Of a DNA stretch of 5,357 nucleotides, positions 1 through 3,983 are shown in pieces (the stretch's first letter is position 1; the number at the start of each line of letters is the position of its first letter). The position numbers were made by a program, and so were the translations under genes. The stretch is taken from the NCBI GenBank assembly GCA_958434805.1, contig CAUBDX010000060.1, positions 1-5,357 of the forward strand, in the 5' to 3' direction. The notes beneath the pieces were generated by a model. That model was not told where the DNA came from and ran no database searches. It saw nothing but the letters and a program-made list of their open reading frames with translations. This DNA is from an uncultured Phocaeicola sp. GTDB taxonomy: Bacteria; Bacteroidota; Bacteroidia; Bacteroidales; Bacteroidaceae.

Positions 1-100
1 TTGCTGTCAGGCAAAGCAAGGGGTTTCGGTCTACCGAAACATAACCTTGCTCTCCTGAATCACACCGCTTGCCGTTGGTATGCCTTGCCTGTTCTCCTGC
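1..100. other. Repeat-rich non-coding region, possible oriT or mobilization-gene leader
   Basis: No convincing gene lies here; the primase-like gene ends at 101. The stretch holds a near-perfect palindrome at 23-40 (arms GTTTCGGT and ACCGAAAC, 2-bp centre). It is extended by outer arms GCAAGG (16-21) and CCTTGC (45-50), giving one large imperfect hairpin at 16-50. CTTGC recurs at 46-50, 68-72 and 84-88. The block CTTGC followed by TCTCCTG occurs twice (46-57 and 84-99, the second with a 4-bp insert). There is no T-tract after the hairpin on either strand, so a simple intrinsic terminator is unlikely. In Bacteroides mobilizable elements, mobilization genes and oriT often lie near the primase gene, so an oriT is plausible but is inference only. 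Confidence 0.35.
23..40. repeat. 18-bp palindrome
   Basis: Arms GTTTCGGT (23-30) and ACCGAAAC (33-40) are exact reverse complements around a 2-bp centre. A second pair of arms, 16-21 and 45-50, extends the structure with a small unequal bulge. This could be a relaxosome or regulator binding site, or an RNA hairpin; no T-run follows it. Confidence 0.7.
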
Positions 101-1102
101 CTACAACCGTCTGCCCCTTTTTCTTTTTTCACCGGGAGATTGTTTGTTTTTCTCTTCCTGATTCGGCTGCTTGGCAGACTGCGTTTGCTTCTCCGGAAGA
201 CTGGACTTTTGACATAGGTAGTCGTTCAAGTCCTTGTGTCCGCTGTACAGGTGTGAGGCATCACGCACACGCCAGCCGTATTCCTTTTGTATGGCTTGGG
301 TGGCTTTACGTCCGGCTTCGTCATTATCCAAAAGGCAGTGTATCTTTTCGTACTCGCCTAACGGGTATAATGCTTTATCCACATTGGCGGTCGAGTTCAG
401 GATGATGTAATCCTGCCAGTCGATACAGGGATAAATCGGGCTGTTCTTGTGCCGGATGGTTAGGAAAGAAAGGTAGTCCATAAATCCCTCGAACACGAAA
501 CAGGCATCGTTTTTCTTTCCTGCAAACTGTATGCGTGTGATGTCTTTGGGAGAGGTGCAGCCCTTGTAACCGGGATTGCGTAGTTCGTACCCTCCGGCAT
601 CGTTCTTGAAAGCGAGCGCAAAAAGCGGCTTCCCGTTTACACGGTAATACATTTCCTGCACATGGTCCGCTGCCACTTCGGGCGCAATGCCCCGGCTTTT
701 CAGATAATTGGTGAGTGCCGGATGCTGTAACGGCTGGATGCTACGGATTTCTACCGGGCTGGCTGGTCGCTTCCTTTCCTCCCTTGCCGGATTCTTTTCG
801 GGGATATTTTTCCCTTGAAAAGAAAAAGTATTGGCGGAGTAATAGTCCTGTTCCAGTCGGCTGATAGCCCCGTAAGCGTTGCATCCGTACTGTTTCATCA
901 CAAGGTCGATGAGCGAGCCGCCCTCACCCGTCCCAAAGTCACACCAAAGGTTTACACCGTAATCCACCTTGAAACTGGGCGTATCGTCCTGACGTAACGG
1001 ACTGTGGTACATACCGTAATAAAGTTTATCCACTACGGGCAGGATGCCCAATGATTCCAAATAGTCCTTGATACTTATGCTGTTAGCTTCCTGATAAGTC
1101 AT
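101..1102 (-). CDS. Toprim-domain primase-like protein with degenerate zinc finger
   Basis: A 333-residue protein resembling the DnaG-related primases of Bacteroidales mobile elements, expected to make primers on the excised or transferred DNA. Residues 30-70 follow the CHC2 zinc-finger pattern (TPSF at 41-44, then GEGGSLIDLVM at 59-69), but the usual Cys/His metal ligands are mostly missing. The Toprim domain spans about 198-300: the acidic motif FEGFMD gives the catalytic Glu (E205), LLDNDEAG gives the DxD pair (D259, D261), and KDLNDYL at 290-296 fits the end of the fold. The tail from about 298 is rich in Lys, Arg, Gln and Glu. The ATG is preceded by an A/T-rich leader with no Shine-Dalgarno, as is usual in Bacteroidetes. 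It lies downstream of the helicase gene on the same strand, separated by 333 bp of repeats, so it may have its own promoter. The fold is well supported; actual primase activity is inferred. Confidence 0.88.
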   Translation of the reverse strand: MTYQEANSISIKDYLESLGILPVVDKLYYGMYHSPLRQDDTPSFKVDYGVNLWCDFGTGEGGSLIDLVMKQYGCNAYGAISRLEQDYYSANTFSFQGKNIPEKNPAREERKRPASPVEIRSIQPLQHPALTNYLKSRGIAPEVAADHVQEMYYRVNGKPLFALAFKNDAGGYELRNPGYKGCTSPKDITRIQFAGKKNDACFVFEGFMDYLSFLTIRHKNSPIYPCIDWQDYIILNSTANVDKALYPLGEYEKIHCLLDNDEAGRKATQAIQKEYGWRVRDASHLYSGHKDLNDYLCQKSSLPEKQTQSAKQPNQEEKNKQSPGEKRKRGRRL

Positions 1103-1131
1103 AATTTTTGTTTTTTAGATGTTGGATGATT

Positions 1132-1158
1132 GCAGTAAGGCAGTAAGAAAGCAGTAAG
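1132..1158 (+). repeat. Cluster of three direct GCAGTAAG iterons
   Basis: Exact copies at 1132-1139, 1140-1147 and 1151-1158, spaced 8 and 11 bp start to start. They lie 30-56 bp upstream of the primase-like start codon, so a bound protein could also affect that gene. Confidence 0.85.
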
Positions 1159-1173
1159 AAGAAAAGATACGGA

Positions 1174-1181
1174 CTTACTGC
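1174..1181 (-). repeat. Inverted iteron copy
   Basis: Exact CTTACTGC, the reverse complement of the octamer, followed by ACCT. The same extension follows the inverted copy at 1330. Confidence 0.8.
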
Positions 1182-1217
1182 ACCTAATTCTTTTTCTTTC
1201 AATGTATTATCTCTTAT

Positions 1218-1225
1218 GCAGTAAG
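1218..1225 (+). repeat. Single direct iteron copy
   Basis: Exact GCAGTAAG preceded by T, followed closely by a second GTAAG at 1230-1234 (partial copy). Confidence 0.8.
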
Positions 1226-1322
1226 ATAAGTAAGTTATTCCTATATAAAAAGAGAGAAAACTATCCATGTTGGCATCTGCTTTTTCTTTTTTCTCAAATT
1301 TTCCGAAAGTTCCGGGTTTTAT

Positions 1323-1337
1323 CTTACTGCTTACTGC
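1323..1337 (-). repeat. Overlapping pair of inverted iterons
   Basis: Exact CTTACTGC at 1323-1330 and 1330-1337, sharing one base. This is the tightest spacing in the cluster (7 bp). Confidence 0.85.
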
Positions 1338-1350
1338 ACCTGTTGCAAAT

Positions 1351-1418
1351 GGTTGATATTCAATAGTTAATGTGCAGTAAGTTGTTTTTAGGGTAGTTGC
1401 TGCATGGCAATATCAACC
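1351..1418. repeat. 10-bp perfect inverted repeat around an iteron
   Basis: GGTTGATATT at 1351-1360 is the exact reverse complement of 1409-1418. The 48 bp between the arms contain the iteron at 1374-1381 and a small TTGC...GCAA inverted pair at 1397-1410. It may form a stem-loop or paired binding sites at the proposed origin. Confidence 0.7.
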
Positions 1419-1435
1419 TACTGCAAAGCGGATTC

Positions 1436-2695
1436 CTAACCGTAATCGTTATCGGTGTAAGGGGTTGGAACAGGCTTTATCCTATATCCATATACCGAAT
1501 AACCACCGTTGTTTATGCGTTTCTGTACCCGTTTGAACCCAGCTTTCCGCAACGCTTCCCCCAACCGTTTTTCTGATAACTGCATGGGGCACACATTCCG
1601 TAAACAGGTGAGGATTTGTGCCGTTGTCATAAAGAACAGGTTTTCTTCCCCCTCTTCCGGTTTCTCGAAATGCTGCATCAGCATCTCAAACTCCACCGTC
1701 TGCACCTGAAAACCTGCACTGACCTTGTACAGCTCTTCAATCTCCGTATCGTTGAACCAGTACCGTACACCTTGCCGATACAGGTACATGGCTTCGGAAT
1801 AGACATTATCCATACGGATGGCTTCTGTCCCCGGCTTGTCTATATGCAGGACTTCAAACGGCAGGAAACGCCTGCTGCCTGTCGGGTCGGTCAGGAACTC
1901 GTTCCCGTTCACCGATGCCATGAAGCTGGCTAAGTGCGGATATTCCTCTATATAGATGTCATACGGTCTGCGGTACTTGACTGCCGGGGTGGTTATCAGG
2001 TTCTTCAGGGCGTTCTCGTTCTGCTTGTTGAGTTCCTTTAGCTGGTCGTCTATGTTGATGAACAGGTATTCGGCTATCAGTGTCAATATGTCCTTTCCCT
2101 GTGGGTCTATCTTCCCGGTAAAGAGATAGCTCTTCAACGGCAGTGGGCAAAGGTTATCCAGCCACCATGTCTTGAACTGCCCCTGCCGTTCCCCGGTCAG
2201 GACTAAGCAGGTGTGGTTCTGACATCCCGTGTCGTTCATCGCATTGGCAACCACGCCTACCAGCCATTTGGTGAAATATTCCTCCCACTTGTCGGGGTTG
2301 GCTACCTGTACCGTGCCCAGCAGCCTTTTGATATGTCCGTTTTCGACAGGATTCAGCAGGGGCAGGGCGGTTAGGTATTCCCGTATGGGATGCACTTTCA
2401 CGGCAAAGTTGCTTTCCAGTATCATGCGGATATTGTCGGCGGAGGTGGTGATGCCTGTGGTCGCATCCAGTTCACGCCTGAAAGAGTTCAGGGCAAACTT
2501 CGTGACGGGCTGGTACAAGCCGGAGGTATCGGCAGGCTTGTATTCCGTCCGGCTCTTCACGGTGTTAAACCGGAAGTCGTACAAGGAATTAAGCTGCCTT
2601 TCGATACGCTCGTTCTTGGACTGCCTGCCCCCGATACGTTCCGCTTCGTTATCTCTTTTCTTTTTCATCGGGAAGTCTGTTGGAAGCCGGGACAT
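1436..2695 (-). CDS. VapE/D5-like P-loop replicative helicase
   Basis: A 419-residue protein of the virulence-associated E (VapE) type found on Bacteroidales mobile elements, probably a AAA+/SF3-like helicase acting at the element's origin. The P-loop is at about 164-178 (LTGERQGQFKTWWL) but is unusual: Phe174 sits where glycine precedes the Lys-Thr pair (K175, T176). A Walker B-like stretch ends in FINIDDQ (D216, D217). The motif at 261-279 (SVN, FLTDPTGSRRFLP) matches the sensor and arginine-finger region of this family, with R275 and R276. Residues 350-408 look like a small winged-helix C-terminal domain. The start overlaps the upstream HTH gene by 47 bp; an alternative ATG at 2668 (MKKKRDNE) would cut the overlap to 20 bp, and neither has a Shine-Dalgarno. 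The overlap implies an operon with translational coupling. The family call is firm; helicase activity is inferred. Confidence 0.88.
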   Translation of the reverse strand: MSRLPTDFPMKKKRDNEAERIGGRQSKNERIERQLNSLYDFRFNTVKSRTEYKPADTSGLYQPVTKFALNSFRRELDATTGITTSADNIRMILESNFAVKVHPIREYLTALPLLNPVENGHIKRLLGTVQVANPDKWEEYFTKWLVGVVANAMNDTGCQNHTCLVLTGERQGQFKTWWLDNLCPLPLKSYLFTGKIDPQGKDILTLIAEYLFINIDDQLKELNKQNENALKNLITTPAVKYRRPYDIYIEEYPHLASFMASVNGNEFLTDPTGSRRFLPFEVLHIDKPGTEAIRMDNVYSEAMYLYRQGVRYWFNDTEIEELYKVSAGFQVQTVEFEMLMQHFEKPEEGEENLFFMTTAQILTCLRNVCPMQLSEKRLGEALRKAGFKRVQKRINNGGYSVYGYRIKPVPTPYTDNDYG

Positions 2696-2954
2696 ATTGC
2701 TGCCGCATCCACTGTTTCAGCTCGTCCGCATCGAAACGTAGGGTGCGACCACGCTTCACACAGGGTATCGTCCCGGTGCTGGCTAAATGGTAGAGGTAAT
2801 TGACCGAATATCCGGTTATGCTGCTGGCTACGGATATTCTGACTAAAACGGGTTCTTTGCCGTCCCGTCCTTTGGGCTGTGTGCCGACTACGGGGGAAAT
2901 CATCTTTTCGATGTTTTCCAGCCGCTTGAAAATTTCTTCAAATGGATTGTTCAT
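2649..2954 (-). CDS. Small HTH (MerR/excisionase-fold) DNA-binding protein
   Basis: A 101-residue protein with a short amphipathic N-terminal helix (IFKRLENIEKMI, residues 8-19), a linker, and a helix-turn-helix domain of the HTH_17 type at about 38-83. The domain runs from ISVASSITGYSVNYLYHLAS through the wing GTIPCVKRGRTLRF to DADELKQWM. The charged tail overlaps the start of the helicase gene, so the two are co-transcribed. Position at the head of the replication operon suggests a regulator of that operon, an origin-binding initiator that recruits the helicase, or a third recombination directionality factor; the sequence does not decide. A candidate promoter lies 28 bp upstream. The ATG at 2954 follows an AAAGCACC leader without a Shine-Dalgarno. 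Confidence 0.85.
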   Translation of the reverse strand: MNNPFEEIFKRLENIEKMISPVVGTQPKGRDGKEPVLVRISVASSITGYSVNYLYHLASTGTIPCVKRGRTLRFDADELKQWMRQQYVPASNRLPDEKEKR

Positions 2955-2980
2955 GGTGCTTTGTTCTTTGAATTAGCACC
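2955..2980. promoter_or_regulatory. Inverted repeat near the HTH-helicase transcription start
   Basis: Arms GGTGCT (2955-2960) and AGCACC (2975-2980) flank a 14-bp spacer. One arm abuts the start codon and the other abuts the -7 box, so the repeat spans the expected transcript start. It could be an operator (perhaps autoregulatory) or a hairpin at the 5' end of the mRNA. Confidence 0.4.
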
Positions 2981-2981
2981 A

Positions 2982-3014
2982 CAAATAAAATAAGAAAAAT
3001 CGGTAAAAAGCAAA
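2982..3014 (-). promoter_or_regulatory. Candidate Bacteroides-type promoter of the HTH-helicase operon
   Basis: On the minus strand a TTTG (-33 type, 3011-3014) lies 21 bp upstream of TTTATTTG (2982-2989). The latter matches the Bacteroides -7 consensus TAnnTTTG except at one base. The spacing fits the known 19-21 bp, and the predicted start of transcription is about 20 bp before the HTH start codon. Confidence 0.5.
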
Positions 3015-3034
3015 GTGTCAAGCGTTTGGAATTG

Positions 3035-3063
3035 CTTTGCACTGCTCTGCACCGTATTAATAC
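3035..3063. repeat. Tandem 10-bp repeat abutting a 10-bp palindrome
   Basis: CTTTGCACTG (3035-3044) and CTCTGCACCG (3045-3054) agree at 8 of 10 bases in direct tandem, and the perfect palindrome GTATTAATAC begins on the last base (3054-3063). They lie just upstream of the -33 box of the minus-strand promoter and are candidate regulator sites. Confidence 0.5.
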
Positions 3064-3154
3064 AAGCTATCCGAAAACGCCATGTGTACTTCACCTTACT
3101 TATATGGGAAGAACAGAGAAAAAGGGCTTATTCCCATTATCGTTTTATCGGGCT

Positions 3155-3194
3155 GGGACATTTGAGGACTTCTAAGGACATCTGAGGATAGGCA
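3155..3194 (+). repeat. Four helically phased 10-bp direct repeats
   Basis: Consecutive 10-bp units start at 3155, 3165, 3175 and 3185. The first three follow RGGACWTYTR, and the fourth keeps only AGGA. Units one and three share the 13-bp core GGACATYTGAGGA exactly 20 bp apart. A 10-bp period puts all units on one face of the helix, which suggests cooperative binding of a regulator or a directionality factor just upstream of the excisionase-like promoter. Confidence 0.8.
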
Positions 3195-3195
3195 G

Positions 3196-3208
3196 TAACA
3201 ACCTGTTA
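3196..3208. promoter_or_regulatory. Small inverted repeat in the -33 region
   Basis: TAACA (3196-3200) and TGTTA (3204-3208) form a 13-bp inverted repeat 10 bp upstream of the -7 box. It occupies the place where a -33 element would be expected, so it is a candidate operator or activator site. A near-iteron GCAGTAAC (3192-3199) overlaps it. Confidence 0.4.
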
Positions 3209-3218
3209 TCCTGACCTG

Positions 3219-3226
3219 TATATTTG
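3219..3226 (+). promoter_or_regulatory. -7 box of the excisionase-like operon
   Basis: TATATTTG fits the Bacteroides consensus TAnnTTTG at every fixed position and lies 43 bp upstream of the start codon at 3270. No TTTG or TTG is present 19-21 bp upstream, which suggests a weak basal promoter that needs an activator. Confidence 0.55.
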
Positions 3227-3269
3227 TACCGGACAAGAAAAACGGAGTAATAACAAAAAATATCAGTAT

Positions 3270-3557
3270 ATGGAAATAGTAACGATTGAAAAGAAGACAT
3301 TCGAGTTGTGGAAACAGAGGTTTGAAAGTTTTGTGGGGCGTATGGATGCGCTCTGCCTACCTTTGCGGAGAAAGCAGGACAAATGGTTGGATAACAGCGA
3401 AGCCTGCCGCCTGCTGAATGTTTCTTCCCGGACGATGCAAACCTACCGTGATACGGGCAAGCTGCCTTATTCGCAAATCAACTGCAAAATTTATTATAAG
3501 GCTTCGGACGTGGAAACCTTTATACTCAACCAAGTAAAGAACACCCCTAAAACATGA
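3270..3557 (+). CDS. Excisionase-like small HTH protein, first of a pair
   Basis: A 95-residue protein with an N-terminal helical segment (about 8-36, rich in Phe, Arg and Lys) and an HTH_17-type domain at about 39-86: WLDNSEACRLLNVSSRTMQTYR forms the helix-turn-helix, DTGKLPYSQINCKIYY the wing, and KASDVETFI the last helix. Proteins of this size and fold, encoded in pairs near Bacteroides integrases, include the Xis2c/Xis2d type of CTnDOT, where they promote excision. Its stop overlaps the next gene's start as ATGA, so the pair is translationally coupled. The upstream region has phased repeats and a -7 box, which points to tight regulation. The DNA-binding fold is clear; a role as recombination directionality factor is inferred from context. 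Confidence 0.85.
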   Translation: MEIVTIEKKTFELWKQRFESFVGRMDALCLPLRRKQDKWLDNSEACRLLNVSSRTMQTYRDTGKLPYSQINCKIYYKASDVETFILNQVKNTPKT

Positions 3558-3844
3558 ATCGTATGGACTTGATAACGAAAGATTCGGAAACTACGCAGGT
3601 ATTGTTTTCATCCCTTGACCGGGTTTTGGAGAACGTGGAGCATATTGTCACCAACTACCGCCCGGTGCTGAACGGTGAACACTACCTGACGGGGGAGGAA
3701 GTCTGCCAAAGGCTGTGCATCAGTAAACGGACTTTGCAGGATTATAGGGACACGGGGCTGCTGGGCTACGTGCAACTTCCGGGAAAAATCATTTATCGTG
3801 AAAGTGACATCAGGGATTTATTGGATAGGCATTACCGGAAATGA
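3554..3844 (+). CDS. Excisionase-like small HTH protein, second of a pair
   Basis: A 96-residue protein with an acidic, helical N-terminus (about 10-36) and an HTH_17-type domain at about 43-92: HYLTGEEVCQRLCISKRTLQDYR, the wing DTGLLGYVQLPGKIIY, then RESDIRDLL. The core YRDTG and the I[IY]Y wing are shared with the upstream protein, so the two are probably ancient duplicates that may bind DNA as a heteromer. The first ATG overlaps the previous stop codon; a second ATG at 3563 is possible. The stop codon runs straight into an 8-bp-period CTTG array. Likely a recombination directionality factor or its partner; a transcriptional regulator is the alternative. Confidence 0.85.
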   Translation: MNRMDLITKDSETTQVLFSSLDRVLENVEHIVTNYRPVLNGEHYLTGEEVCQRLCISKRTLQDYRDTGLLGYVQLPGKIIYRESDIRDLLDRHYRK

Positions 3845-3907
3845 AATCTTGAAAACTTGCTATCTTGGAATCTTGATAGCTTGAAGTCTTGAAATATAGC
3901 TGTCTTG
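3844..3907 (+). repeat. Period-8 CTTG tandem array
   Basis: Eight contiguous 8-bp units of the form NNNNCTTG begin at the last base of the stop codon. CTTG sits exactly at 3848, 3856, 3864, 3872, 3880, 3888 and 3904; only the seventh unit, at 3892-3899, lacks it. The first four bases of each unit are A/T-rich but vary, so the spacing and CTTG are conserved rather than the whole unit. It is non-coding. Possible roles are a cluster of integrase or Xis contacts, an RNA element at the end of the mRNA, or a decayed microsatellite. Confidence 0.85.
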
Positions 3908-3931
3908 TTTTCTATATTTATGGTTTGGTTG

Positions 3932-3975
3932 AAAGCCAGCAATCGTGTTTTTAATAAAACTGTATTGCTGGCTTT
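3932..3975. terminator. Long hairpin between convergent genes, possible bidirectional terminator
   Basis: A 12-bp perfect stem (AAAGCCAGCAAT at 3932-3943 pairs with 3964-3975) closes a 20-base loop. The loop can pair again (3947-3951 with 3956-3960). It lies between the ends of the convergent excisionase-like and integrase genes, where a two-way terminator is expected. No strong U-tract follows on either strand, so a protein-binding or recombination site remains possible. Confidence 0.5.
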
Positions 3976-3983
3976 ACTTATAT

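Larger units (their letters stand above)
1103..1435. other. Iteron-bearing intergenic region, candidate replication origin
   Basis: A 333-bp non-coding gap between the primase-like and helicase-like genes, clearly richer in A+T than the flanking genes. The octamer GCAGTAAG occurs exactly on the plus strand at 1132, 1140, 1151, 1218 and 1374 and on the minus strand at 1174, 1323 and 1330. A 7/8 match lies at 1417-1424. Five of the eight exact copies carry a preceding T (TGCAGTAAG). A 10-bp inverted repeat (1351-1360 and 1409-1418) surrounds the copy at 1374. Pyrimidine-rich tracts at about 1187-1200 and 1280-1297 could be easily melted. Repeated protein-binding sites beside replication genes are typical of iteron origins; alternatively they are operators for the primase gene. 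The origin role is inference. Confidence 0.55.
2955..3269. other. Divergent regulatory region between the replication and excisionase-like operons
   Basis: 315 bp without a gene, separating two divergently transcribed operons. From left to right it holds: an inverted repeat (GGTGCT 2955-2960, AGCACC 2975-2980); a minus-strand promoter (2982-3014); an inverted pair GCAAAG/CTTTGC (3010-3015, 3035-3040); a tandem 10-bp repeat CTYTGCACYG (3035-3054); the palindrome GTATTAATAC (3054-3063); about 90 bp in which nothing clear is seen apart from a short GGG/CCC inverted pair near 3125-3136; four phased 10-bp repeats (3155-3194); an inverted repeat TAACA/TGTTA; and a plus-strand -7 box. Confidence 0.7.

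Noticed and set aside
23..40. Intrinsic terminator for the primase-like gene
   Set aside because: The stem is good but no T-run follows on the minus strand.
1..405. Open plus-strand frame with TTG start at the left edge
   Set aside because: It lies mostly antisense to the well-supported primase-like gene, crosses the palindrome, and shows no recognisable domain.
1083..1268. 61-codon minus-strand frame with hydrophobic stretches upstream of the primase-like gene
   Set aside because: It is built over the iteron repeats, overlaps the primase start by 20 bp, and resembles no family; the hydrophobic residues come from T-rich DNA.
2229..2803. Two long overlapping plus-strand frames (2229-2741, 2390-2803)
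   Set aside because: Both are antisense to the helicase and HTH genes, which have clear motifs; typical mirror frames.
3844..3907. CRISPR-like array
   Set aside because: The 8-bp units with 4-bp variable parts are far too short for repeats and spacers, and there are no cas genes.
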